A stretch of DNA of 64,000 nucleotides, from assembly GCF_022059845.1 (NCBI RefSeq), contig NZ_CP091851.1:992001-1056000 (forward strand), given 5' to 3'. Shown here in pieces: positions 26,148 to 34,351 of the stretch (its first letter is position 1; each line of letters begins with the position of its first letter). The DNA is from Terrirubrum flagellatum (GTDB lineage: Bacteria; Pseudomonadota; Alphaproteobacteria; Rhizobiales; Beijerinckiaceae). Under the pieces are notes generated by a model. The model was not told the DNA's origin. It was given only the letters and a program-made list of their open reading frames with translations, and searched no databases. A program made the translations under genes and the position numbers.

Positions 26148-26708
26148 ATGAAAGCCAACAGAACCGACGAGTTGGGCGCGGGGGAAGCGGTCCCGCAATC
26201 TCCGGCCAGCAGGCGGCTGAGCGGATTTGAATATCAGCTCATGACGCTGATGTTCGGGTTCCAGCGCTGGGTGGAGAACTGCATGGCGGCGGCCGACGTC
26301 CACGGTCTTGGCGCTCTCGACATCCTCGTTCTTCACGCGGTCAATCATCGCGCCCGGGGCCGACGGCTGACCGATATCTGCATGGTGCTGAATATCGACG
26401 ACGGCTATCTCATCTCCTACGCCCTCAAGAAGCTGTTGGCGGCGGGCCTTATCATCGCCGAGCGCAAAGGGCGCGAACGTCATTTCAGCACGACGGAGGA
26501 GGGTGATCGCGCCTGCTTCGCCTATCGCGGGGCGCGTGAGGCTTTTCTCGTGCAGCCATTTTTTATTGGCGAGACAGGACAAGGAGAGCTGGACGCCGTC
26601 GCCGCATTTCTGTCGCAGATGACGTCGACCTACGATCAGGCCGGCCGCAACGCGACGGTCGCAACGCTTGATCGGCCGAAAGCGCCGCCGTTGCGGACGA
26701 AGAAATGA
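26148..26708 (+). CDS. MarR-type winged-helix transcriptional regulator
   Basis: A 186-aa protein. The dimerisation helices are FEYQLMTLMFGFQRWVENCMAAADV. The winged HTH runs LGALDILVLHAVNHRARGRRLTDICMVLNIDDGYLISYALKKLLAAGLIIAERKGRERHFSTTEEG (about 54-120). It resembles the predicted regulators of COG5631, which are longer than standard MarR. ATG 26148 is taken as the start; an in-frame TTG at 26097 would add 17 residues with no visible domain. It overlaps the lyase gene by 4 nt (ATGA) and diverges from the hydrolase/hydantoinase operon, which it may control. Confidence 0.82.
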   Translation: MKANRTDELGAGEAVPQSPASRRLSGFEYQLMTLMFGFQRWVENCMAAADVHGLGALDILVLHAVNHRARGRRLTDICMVLNIDDGYLISYALKKLLAAGLIIAERKGRERHFSTTEEGDRACFAYRGAREAFLVQPFFIGETGQGELDAVAAFLSQMTSTYDQAGRNATVATLDRPKAPPLRTKK

Positions 26709-27751
26709 CGGCGCCGCGGATGGCTGTCATCGATCTCCGCAGCGACTTGCTCGCGCCGCCCGACAACGCTCTTGTCTCGGAGATTCTTGCAGCGTTGCGC
26801 GAGCCGGCCGAGTTCGAGCTGCGCGGCGATCCCCGGCAGGCGCGCGTGGAAGAGCGCATCGCGCGGCTCCTCGGGACCGAGGATGCGCTTCTGTTTCCGA
26901 CTTGCACCATGGCGAACCAGTGCGCGCTGGCGCTGCTGACGCGGCCCGGCGACGCCGTGTTGACGCAACTCGACGCGCATGTCCTGGTTTCAGAGGCCGG
27001 AGGCGCGGCGGCGATCGCAGGCGTGCAGATCATGGCTGCTGCGGGCGATCCTGCTGCTCTCGATGTCGAGGCGTGGCGCGATGCGCTGTCCGCGGCTCGC
27101 AGCGTTCAGGCGCCGCGCGTTGGCGCGATCGTTATCGAGAATACCCACAACCGATCCGGTGGGCGCATCGTCGCGCACAGCGCTGTCCAATCAATCATTA
27201 ACACGGCGCGCGAGCGAGGCGTGAAAGTCCATCTCGATGGCGCCAGGCTTTTCAATGCGAGCGTCGCGTCGGGCGTCGAGGCTTCGGAATTGGCGCGTGG
27301 CTTCGACACGATCGCGCTCAGCCTCAACAAGGGGCTCGGCGGATTGTTCGGCGCGGCGCTTGCGGGTTCTCATGCTGTTATCGCCGAGGCGCTTGCGCTC
27401 CGCCAACGGCTTGGCGGCGGCATGCGACGCATGGGCGTTTTTGCGGCGGCCGTCGAGTCATGTCTCGACAACATTCCGCGCCTTGCCGAGGATCATCGCC
27501 GCGCGCGATTTCTGGCGGAGGGGATATCGGCTCGCAGCGATATTGCGTGCCTTGAGAAGGTTGAAACGAATATTGTCATGATCAAAGCGCCGCCGCCGTG
27601 GCGGTCCGCGGAAGCATTACGCGACGCGCTTGCAGCGAAAGGCGTGCTGACGCTTGCGATGCCGGGTGGCCGCCTGCGCATGACGATTCATCGCGGCATT
27701 GACGACGCCGCGATTCACCGCGCGACGGAGGTATTCGCGAGCTTGCTCTGA
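26705..27751 (+). CDS. Threonine aldolase-like PLP lyase
   Basis: A 348-aa fold-type I PLP enzyme of the beta-eliminating lyase/L-allo-threonine aldolase family. It has IDLRSDLLAPP at the start, FPTCTMANQCAL (64-75), ENTHNRSGGR (145-154), VHLDGARLFNA with D178, and the PLP lysine K209 in SLNKGLGG. The reaction would cleave a beta-hydroxy amino acid into glycine and an aldehyde. It shares an mRNA with the MarR-like regulator and ends 9 nt from the convergent enolase-superfamily gene. Confidence 0.88.
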   Translation: MTAPRMAVIDLRSDLLAPPDNALVSEILAALREPAEFELRGDPRQARVEERIARLLGTEDALLFPTCTMANQCALALLTRPGDAVLTQLDAHVLVSEAGGAAAIAGVQIMAAAGDPAALDVEAWRDALSAARSVQAPRVGAIVIENTHNRSGGRIVAHSAVQSIINTARERGVKVHLDGARLFNASVASGVEASELARGFDTIALSLNKGLGGLFGAALAGSHAVIAEALALRQRLGGGMRRMGVFAAAVESCLDNIPRLAEDHRRARFLAEGISARSDIACLEKVETNIVMIKAPPPWRSAEALRDALAAKGVLTLAMPGGRLRMTIHRGIDDAAIHRATEVFASLL

Positions 27752-27760
27752 ATGAGCCCA

Positions 27761-28939
27761 CTACTGGAACAGCGGCGCGACGTCAGGCGCGTAGCGGGCG
27801 AGCTTGTCGCGGTCGATCGTGACGCCAAGGCCTGGGCGATCGGGAATCGACAGCCAGCCATCGGCGTCGAGCGCAAAGGGCTCAGCCAGAATGCCGTCGA
27901 CATAGGGGCTGCCGCCGATAAATTCGACGAGATCGGCGTCCGGGAAGGCGGAAGCCATCTGCAGATCGGCCGCGACGCCGAGCGCCGTATTCCAGCCATG
28001 GCCGATATATTTCACGCCGAAATCATACGCCATCCAGGCGATGCGACGCTGTTCGGAAATGCCGCCGACCTTGGTGACGTCAGGCTGCACGATGTCGATG
28101 GCGCCGCGCGTGAGCCAGGGAATGAAGGCCTGACGACGGGTGAGCACTTCGCAGCCGGCGATCGGCACCGGAGAACATCGTCGCAGCTCCCAATAATCGT
28201 CGATCGCGTCCGGCCTCACCGGCTCCTCGAACCAGCCGACGTTGAAATCCTTCAGCATCTCGGCGGTGCGCTTGGCCCATTTGAAGCCGTGCGGCCAGAG
28301 CGCGTCGCTGGCGCCCGCATCGACAAAGAGTTTCGAAGAGTCGCCCGCGGCCTCGCGCGCTGCGCGCACGATCGCTTCGTCGAGCTTCACGTCGAGCGCG
28401 CGTCCGAACGGACCCCAGCCGATCTTGAATGCGGTGAAGCCCTGCGCGCGATATTGCGCGACAAGATCAAACATCGCCTTTGGCTCCTCCATGAGGAGGG
28501 AACAGTAAGGCTGCACGCGCGAGCGCAGCCCGCCGCCGAGCAGGCGGCCGACGCTCATACCCGTCGCTTGGCCAAGAATGTCCCAGAGCGCGATGTCGAT
28601 GCCGCTGATCGTGTGCGTGAGCGTACCGCCGCGGCCCATCCAGAAACTGTTCTGATGAAGCTTCTCGCTGACGCGCTCCGGCGTCAACGCGTCCTCATTG
28701 CGATAAAGCGGCTCCAGCACCTTGAGCGCGGCTTGCACGAGGCGGCCGTCCGTGAACACGCTGCCATAGCCAGTCAAACCCTGATCGGTGTGAACAGCGA
28801 TGATCGCGTGAATTGAATCCTCGGGCCTGATCTCCGCCGACCAGCCGCCTTTCGGGCTCTCGCCGAAGAGGGGCGCAGCTTCGATCCGCGTGATGCGGAA
28901 CGGCGGCAGCCCCGCCTTGCCTGGTGACGGCATGAACAT
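27761..28939 (-). CDS. Mandelate racemase-family protein, acid-sugar dehydratase-like (enolase superfamily)
   Basis: A 392-aa barrel enzyme. Metal ligands D207 (LFVDAGASD), E238 (WFEEP) and E264 (AGCEVLT); general acid/base candidates K172 (AFKIGWGPFG), D287 (QPDVTKVGG) and H314 (GHGWNTA). The K-I-G form, rather than K-x-K, together with H314 fits the mandelate racemase/dehydratase subgroup. It follows the GntR gene by 6 nt, so the two share one mRNA and the enzyme is likely under that regulator. Confidence 0.9.
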   Translation of the reverse strand: MFMPSPGKAGLPPFRITRIEAAPLFGESPKGGWSAEIRPEDSIHAIIAVHTDQGLTGYGSVFTDGRLVQAALKVLEPLYRNEDALTPERVSEKLHQNSFWMGRGGTLTHTISGIDIALWDILGQATGMSVGRLLGGGLRSRVQPYCSLLMEEPKAMFDLVAQYRAQGFTAFKIGWGPFGRALDVKLDEAIVRAAREAAGDSSKLFVDAGASDALWPHGFKWAKRTAEMLKDFNVGWFEEPVRPDAIDDYWELRRCSPVPIAGCEVLTRRQAFIPWLTRGAIDIVQPDVTKVGGISEQRRIAWMAYDFGVKYIGHGWNTALGVAADLQMASAFPDADLVEFIGGSPYVDGILAEPFALDADGWLSIPDRPGLGVTIDRDKLARYAPDVAPLFQ

Positions 28940-28945
28940 CTCCGA

Positions 28946-29698
28946 CTATTTGCCGTCGCGCTCGGCGCGGCGCTTCTGAATGATGGCCTCGTAATCCACT
29001 GCGTGATTCATCACGGTGATATGTTCGTCGAGCGTCTTGCGGATCGCCGCGCTGCGCCCGGTTTCGATGACCGCCAGAAGCTCTCGATGTTCGTCGACAA
29101 TCGCCGGCATCGGTTTGCCGAGCGTGGCGAGACCGAAAATAATGGTGAATTGCCGCGCCAGCGTCTCCCACAGTTCGATGGTGACGCTGTTTCCGCCGAG
29201 TCGGCACAGTGCGCGATGAAAGTCTGTGTCGGCGGCGGCGAGACCGTAAGCGTCGCCGCGCGCAGCCATCAGGTCCATCTCGCGCACGGCGGCGCGCAGC
29301 GGGTCGAGGTGGGAGCCTTTGTTGCGTTTGCCGCGCACGGCGCGCTCTGTCGCGCTTGCCTCCAGCGCCACACGCGCTTCGATCAGTTCATCGACGCGCT
29401 CATTCGTGACCGGTCGCAGTCTGATGCCGCGATAAGGCTCGTTGATCACGATGCCCTGGCTTTCAAGCAGGCGCAGCGCTTCCCGAACCGGCACGCGGCT
29501 GACGCCCAATTTGCGCGCGAGATCGGCTTCGACGATGCGATCGCCCGGCAGAATGGCTCCGGCGGCGGCGGCCGGCACAATCGCATCGATAACGAGATCG
29601 ACGAGTGTTTGCGGCTGAAGCGGGCGGAGTTCGCCGCCATTGTCTGCGGGCGCGTATCCCGTATTCGTCTTACGCCGTCTGATCGACATCATCTCCAT
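28946..29698 (-). CDS. GntR-family (FCD-type) transcriptional regulator
   Basis: A 250-aa regulator. The winged HTH (AGAILPGDRIVEADLARKLGVSRVPVREALRLLESQGIVINEPYRGIRLRPV) is followed by an FCD ligand-binding domain (ELIEARVALEASATERAV, AADTDFHRALCRLGGN, EHRELLAVIETGRSAAIRKTLDEHI) with the metal-binding His residues of that fold. Start options are ATGs at 29698, 29692 and 29689. It is divergent from the deacylase/transport operon with an 81-nt gap that contains a GTATAC-centred site, so it probably controls both directions. Confidence 0.92.
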   Translation of the reverse strand: MEMMSIRRRKTNTGYAPADNGGELRPLQPQTLVDLVIDAIVPAAAAGAILPGDRIVEADLARKLGVSRVPVREALRLLESQGIVINEPYRGIRLRPVTNERVDELIEARVALEASATERAVRGKRNKGSHLDPLRAAVREMDLMAARGDAYGLAAADTDFHRALCRLGGNSVTIELWETLARQFTIIFGLATLGKPMPAIVDEHRELLAVIETGRSAAIRKTLDEHITVMNHAVDYEAIIQKRRAERDGK

Positions 29699-29720
29699 GC
29701 GATCCGCTGCGGCAGCTCCC

Positions 29721-29750
29721 TTGACTCGGCTGCAGATTGTATACGATGCT
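29721..29750 (+). promoter_or_regulatory. Promoter with GntR-type operator ahead of the deacylase/Opp operon
   Basis: ATTGTATACGAT (29736-29747) is a near-palindrome around GTATAC, matching the T-GTATAC-A pattern of FCD-type GntR sites. It overlaps a likely promoter: -35 TTGACT (29721-29726) and, after 18 nt, GATGCT (29745-29750). Repression by the adjacent GntR protein is inferred. Confidence 0.55.
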
Positions 29751-29779
29751 ACATCCGGTGAGGCAAGGGAGGCCGGGGA

Positions 29780-30820
29780 TTGAGCGCCGAGGTCAAGAGC
29801 CGCGTCCGTTGCGAGATCGATTTCGACAGGAATGGGCGTCAAGCCGCCTACCTGCATGCGCCTTTGTCGCGCAACGATTCAGGCTGGGGCGTCGTTCAGA
29901 TTCCGATCTACGTCGTGAAGAACGGCAAGGGCCCAACAGTGCTTCTCACCGGCGGCGTGCATGGCAACGAATATGAGGGACCGATTGCCGTCTCGCGGCT
30001 CGCCATGTCGCTCAAGCCTGAGGAGGTGAATGGCCGCGTGATCATGATGCCGGCGGTGAACGTGCCGGCGGTGTTGGCCAACACGCGTCTGACTCCGGTC
30101 GATCAGCGCGACATCAATCGCTGTTTCCCCGGCGATCCGCGCGGCAGCTTCTCGCAGATGCTCGCGCATTTCCTCGACAGCGTGGTGCTGCCGCATGTCG
30201 ATGTCTCGGTCGATCTTCACACCGCGGGGCATTCCGCGGATTCAGCGCTGTCGACGAACATGCATTACATCGACGATGCCGCCATTCGCGAAAAGACGAT
30301 GGCGACCGCCGCGGCCTTCGGCGCGCCGTTCAATGCTGTCTTCTGGGGCGTGGACGAAGGCGCGACATTCACTTCGGCGGTCGAGAAGCGCGGCATCGTG
30401 TCGATAGGCACCGAACTCGGCGGCTGGGGCCGCGTGAATATCGAGGGCGTGCGCATCGCGGATCGCGGCGTGCGCAACGTCCTGAAGCATTGGGGTGTGA
30501 TCGAGGGTCGCCCCGATACGGCTCAGCGCGACGGGTCGCCTTCCACGCGGCACATGATGGTCAGCGATCCCGCGGCTTATTCTTTTCTGCCGCGGACAGG
30601 GTTGTTCGAGCCGCGCAATCTTGTCGGCGATACGGTGAAGGCGGGCGATCTCGCGGGCCTCCTCCACTTTGTCGAGGACATCGACGCTCCGCCGATCGAA
30701 ATCCGCTATCGCGCGAGCGGCGTGCTCTGGATGGGCGCCGGCCCCGGGCGGGCGCAGCGCGGCGACTGCGTCGCAGTCGTCATGCGGGATTATGACGAGG
30801 CGCTCGCGGCCGCGGCGTAA
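29780..30820 (+). CDS. Succinylglutamate desuccinylase/aspartoacylase-family deacylase (M14-like)
   Basis: A 346-aa zinc hydrolase that would remove an N-acyl group from an amino acid derivative. Zinc ligands H61 and E64 (GGVHGNEYEG) and H147 (DLHTAGH), with the catalytic Glu E212 (GTELGGWG). DoeB, the N-acetyl-diaminobutyrate deacetylase, is one characterised relative. TTG start at 29780 with GGGAGG 7 nt upstream. It is the first gene of a rightward operon with an Opp-type transporter, an M81 protein and an enolase-superfamily enzyme. Confidence 0.87.
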   Translation: MSAEVKSRVRCEIDFDRNGRQAAYLHAPLSRNDSGWGVVQIPIYVVKNGKGPTVLLTGGVHGNEYEGPIAVSRLAMSLKPEEVNGRVIMMPAVNVPAVLANTRLTPVDQRDINRCFPGDPRGSFSQMLAHFLDSVVLPHVDVSVDLHTAGHSADSALSTNMHYIDDAAIREKTMATAAAFGAPFNAVFWGVDEGATFTSAVEKRGIVSIGTELGGWGRVNIEGVRIADRGVRNVLKHWGVIEGRPDTAQRDGSPSTRHMMVSDPAAYSFLPRTGLFEPRNLVGDTVKAGDLAGLLHFVEDIDAPPIEIRYRASGVLWMGAGPGRAQRGDCVAVVMRDYDEALAAAA

Positions 30821-30850
30821 GCAGCGTTCGCAGCAGGAGGAGGGTGCATC

Positions 30851-32401
30851 ATGATCACACGCAGGCATTTCGGTTCTGTCGCTGCAGGTGCGATCGCCGC
30901 CGCGCAGGCTGGCGACGCTTTTGCGCAGGCTCCGCGCAAGGGCGGCGACGCAATCCTCGCCATCGCGCAGGCGCCGCCGTCGCTCGATGCGCATATCACG
31001 TCGGCGCAGGCGTCGCGCAATGTGACGTTGCATATGTACGAGACGCTTTTTGCGCGCGACGAGAACGCTACTCCCGTTCCGGAGCTGGCGGAAGGCGTCA
31101 ATATCAGCGCTGACGGGCGGACCTACACATTTCCCATTCGCAAGAACGTCAAGTTCCACAATGGCAAGGAGCTCGACGCGAAAGATGTCGCCGCTTCGAT
31201 TGACCGCTACCGCAAGGTCGGGGCGTCGCCGGCATTGGTCAGCGCGATCGACAAGATTGACGCCAGCGGCGCAAGCGAACTCACGATCCGGCTGAAGCAG
31301 CCGCAATCGACATTCCTTGATAATATTTCATCACCGCGCGCGCCGATCGCGATCTATCCCGCGAGCGAAGCCGCAAAAGAGGCGGGCAAGATCGAATATA
31401 TCGGCACCGGCCCGTATAAATTCGTCGAGTACAAGCCCGACAGCCATGTGAAGATCACGCGCTATGACGGCTATGCCTTCAACCCCAAGGGCAAGCAGGA
31501 GCGCGATGGCTTCGCCGGCAAGAAGGAAGCCTTCATCGATACGGTGACGTTCCGTTTCATGCCGGAGATGGGCGCGCGCGTCTCCGCCATGGAGGCCGGC
31601 GAAATCCATCACAACGAGACTGTTGATGGCCCGACCGCCAAGCGTCTTGCCTCCGACAAGCGCTTCACGATCTACAAGGTGCTGCCTTTCGCCGTGCAGG
31701 CGATCAAGTTCAATCAGGCGAAGGCGCCGGGCAGCGACGTTAATTTCCGCCTTGCCGTACAGGCGGCGCTCGATATGGAGGAGATTATGGGGATCTCCTA
31801 CGCCGACATCTATCAGCTCGATGCGAGCTGGCTCTATCCCGGCCACGCCTTCTACAGCAAGGCTGGTGCCGAGAAATACAACAAGGCTGACCTGAAACTC
31901 GGCAAGGAGCTGCTGGCGAAATCAGGCTACAAGGGCGAGAAGCTGACCTTCATCACCGACGCGTTCCGTCCCAATGTCGACGTCGCGACCGTCTTCCAGC
32001 AGCGTCTGAAGGACATCGGCGTCAATGTTGAAGTGGCGGTCAATGACTGGCCGACAGTTTCTAAGGTCGGCTTTACGCCGACAGGCTGGGACTTCTGGAC
32101 GCATGGCATTGGCATCGAACCCTATGAAGGGCCGGGATCGGTGATGGCGATATGGGTGAATGGCCTGTCACAAGGCGGCGCGAAGGATCCCAAGATCGAC
32201 GATCTGGCGCAGAAGTTCGCCGCCGAGCCGGACGAGGCGAAGCGCAGGGCGCTGTTCGCCGAATTCCAGCAATACATGTACGACGCCGCGGTTTGCATGA
32301 AGGCGGGGAATTTCGGCCAGTTCCAGGTTGCGACGGCGAAGCTGAAAAATTTCACGCCCTATCGCATTCCGCGCATGTGGGGCGCATGGCTGGAGGCGTG
32401 A
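30851..32401 (+). CDS. ABC transporter substrate-binding protein, family 5
   Basis: A 516-aa binding protein. The signal is MITRRHFGSVAAGAIAAAQAGDAFA, with RRHF giving a possible Tat type. Family 5 core: LAEGVNISADGRTYTFPIRKNVKFHNGKELDAKDVAASIDRY and GTGPYKFVEYKPDSHVKITRY. AGGAGGAGG precedes the ATG. It follows the deacylase by 30 nt and leads the DppB/DppC pair. An N-acylated or amidated compound is the likely ligand, given the flanking hydrolases. Confidence 0.92.
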   Translation: MITRRHFGSVAAGAIAAAQAGDAFAQAPRKGGDAILAIAQAPPSLDAHITSAQASRNVTLHMYETLFARDENATPVPELAEGVNISADGRTYTFPIRKNVKFHNGKELDAKDVAASIDRYRKVGASPALVSAIDKIDASGASELTIRLKQPQSTFLDNISSPRAPIAIYPASEAAKEAGKIEYIGTGPYKFVEYKPDSHVKITRYDGYAFNPKGKQERDGFAGKKEAFIDTVTFRFMPEMGARVSAMEAGEIHHNETVDGPTAKRLASDKRFTIYKVLPFAVQAIKFNQAKAPGSDVNFRLAVQAALDMEEIMGISYADIYQLDASWLYPGHAFYSKAGAEKYNKADLKLGKELLAKSGYKGEKLTFITDAFRPNVDVATVFQQRLKDIGVNVEVAVNDWPTVSKVGFTPTGWDFWTHGIGIEPYEGPGSVMAIWVNGLSQGGAKDPKIDDLAQKFAAEPDEAKRRALFAEFQQYMYDAAVCMKAGNFGQFQVATAKLKNFTPYRIPRMWGAWLEA

Positions 32402-32407
32402 CGCCGC

Positions 32408-32425
32408 GCCGGTCGGAGAACCGGC
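32408..32425. terminator. Intercistronic stem-loop after the binding-protein gene
   Basis: GCCGGT (32408-32413), a 6-nt loop and ACCGGC (32420-32425), 6 nt after the binding-protein stop and ahead of the DppB gene. There is no T-run. It fits a message-stabilising or partly terminating element that favours SBP over permease. Confidence 0.5.
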
Positions 32426-32498
32426 CTGCGGGCAACCTGACGATGAGACTGCGCCCGTGCGCAGCTTCATTGCGCATGATTTCGTAACTGGACAAGAC

Positions 32499-33443
32499 AT
32501 GGGACGATACCTGGCGCGTCGGCTCGCCGGAGCGGCCATCGTGCTGTTCCTGGTGTCGCTGATGACGTTTGCGATGATATGGCTGGTGCCGGGAGATCCG
32601 GCTTCGGCTTTTCTCGATGCAAGCGCGACGCCCGAGCAGGTGGCGCGCCTCCGCACGGCATTGGGTCTCGACAAGTCTCTGCCGCTCCAGATGCTTGACT
32701 GGTATGGCCGCGTTCTGCGCGGCGATCTCGGCCAGTCGATCCTTCTCAATCGATCGGTCGCCGCAGCGCTGATGGAGCGCCTGCCGGTGACTCTGTCCCT
32801 GGCCGGATTTGCGCTCGTCTTTGCAGTTTTTTTTGGCGTTGCGGCGGGAACTGTCGCAGCGGTGAACCATAATCGCTGGCCCGATCAAGTCGTGATGACA
32901 GCTGCGTTGTTCGGTCTCTCGACACCGGATTTCTGGCTCGGGCTCGTGCTCGTTCTTGTCTTCGCGGTCGAACTCGGCTGGTTGCCGAGCGGTGGCTTCG
33001 TCGCGCTGATGGACAACCCTCTGGGCTGGTTGCGTTCGATCACGCTGCCAGCGCTGACCCTCGGGCTGGTTCAAGTCGGCTTCATCGCCCGCATGGCGCG
33101 CGCCTCCATGCTCGAAGCGCTCAGCCAGGATTTCGTGCGAACCGCGCGCGCAAAAGGTCTGTCTCGCTTCACCGTTGTTGTCAGGCACAGCTTGCCCAAC
33201 GCGCTCATCCCGATTCTCACCGTGATTGGCATCGTCGCCGGCGCGCTGCTTGGCGGCGCCGTGATCATCGAGCAGGTTTTTTCCGTTCCAGGCGTCGGGC
33301 GGCTGATCATCGGCGCGATCGCGGCGCGCGATTTCCCGGTCATGCAGGGCGGGCTGCTTTTTCTTGCGGTGCTCTACCTCTTTGTGAATCTCGTTGTCGA
33401 CATTCTCTATGCGGTGGTCGATCCGCGCGTGAGGCTCGTATGA
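32499..33443 (+). CDS. Opp/Dpp-type ABC permease, DppB-like
   Basis: A 314-aa permease starting MGRYLARRLAGAAIVLFLVSLMTFAMIWLVPGDPASAFLD, the DppB pattern. Its EAA loop is QDFVRTARAKGLSRFTVVVRHSLPNALIPILTVIG. ATG 32499 was taken because it begins at the canonical RYLARRL segment; a GTG at 32457 in frame would add 14 unusual residues. It overlaps the DppC gene by 4 nt. Confidence 0.9.
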   Translation: MGRYLARRLAGAAIVLFLVSLMTFAMIWLVPGDPASAFLDASATPEQVARLRTALGLDKSLPLQMLDWYGRVLRGDLGQSILLNRSVAAALMERLPVTLSLAGFALVFAVFFGVAAGTVAAVNHNRWPDQVVMTAALFGLSTPDFWLGLVLVLVFAVELGWLPSGGFVALMDNPLGWLRSITLPALTLGLVQVGFIARMARASMLEALSQDFVRTARAKGLSRFTVVVRHSLPNALIPILTVIGIVAGALLGGAVIIEQVFSVPGVGRLIIGAIAARDFPVMQGGLLFLAVLYLFVNLVVDILYAVVDPRVRLV

Positions 33444-34312
33444 GCGTCTGCGTCATGAATGACTTGCATGTCGGCCGGAGTCCGGCGCGCGAGGCGCTGG
33501 GACGACTTCTGCGACACCGTTCTTTCGTGATCGGCGCGACGTTGATGCTGGTGATGGTCGTCAACGCTTTAGGCGCGGACTGGCTCGCTCCGTTCGACCC
33601 GCTACGCAACAATTTCCGCGCGCGCCTGCATCCGCCGGATACTGTGAACTGGTTCGGAGCAGATCACTTCGGCCGCGACATCCTGAGCCGCGTGATGTTC
33701 GGCGCGCGCACCTCGATCGCGATCGGCGCCATGGTTGTCGTTTTGACGGGGGTCTGCGGCGTCGCGATTGGCGCCACGGCGGGATATTTCTGGCGTTTCG
33801 ATCAGCCATTGATGCGGTTGATGGATGCTCTCATGGCGTTTCCATCCATCGTGCTTGCGATGGTCGTCAGTGCGGTGCTGGGAGCGTCAATCACCAACGT
33901 CGTCATCGCGCTGTCGATCGCTACAACGCCGCACACCGCGCGTATCGTTCGCGCCTCGGTGCTCCTGGGGAAAGAGTTGAATTATGTTGAGGCGATCCGG
34001 GGGCTCGGGGCGAGCGAGTTCCGCATTCTGTTTCGGCATGTGCTGATGAATTCGCTGGGGCCTCTGATTGTTCGACTGACCTATGTCTTCGCGATCGCCA
34101 TCCTGTCGGAGGCGGCATTGTCGTTCGTCGGCGCGGGACCGCCGCCGCCGGCGCCGACTTTCGGATCGATTATCGCGCAAGGACGGGATTTCATGCGCGA
34201 GGCGCCCTGGATCACGGTCTTTCCCGGGCTTGCGATCATGTTCTGTGTGCTGGGGCTTAACCTCATGGGCGACGGCCTGCGCGACGTCCTCGATCCCAGA
34301 ATGAAGATATGA
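33440..34312 (+). CDS. Opp/Dpp-type ABC permease, DppC-like
   Basis: A 290-aa permease with WLAPFDPLRNNFRARLHPPDTVNWFGADHFGRDILSRVMFGARTS (about 44-88) and the EAA loop NYVEAIRGLGASEFRILFRHVLMNS. It starts within the DppB stop (ATGA). As in the other Opp set in this window, no ATPase gene follows; the next gene is an M81 protein 40 nt on. Confidence 0.92.
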   Translation: MSVCVMNDLHVGRSPAREALGRLLRHRSFVIGATLMLVMVVNALGADWLAPFDPLRNNFRARLHPPDTVNWFGADHFGRDILSRVMFGARTSIAIGAMVVVLTGVCGVAIGATAGYFWRFDQPLMRLMDALMAFPSIVLAMVVSAVLGASITNVVIALSIATTPHTARIVRASVLLGKELNYVEAIRGLGASEFRILFRHVLMNSLGPLIVRLTYVFAIAILSEAALSFVGAGPPPPAPTFGSIIAQGRDFMREAPWITVFPGLAIMFCVLGLNLMGDGLRDVLDPRMKI

Positions 34313-34351
34313 GCGCCGCCAACCAATTTATTTTCGTTTCAGGAGCTGATC

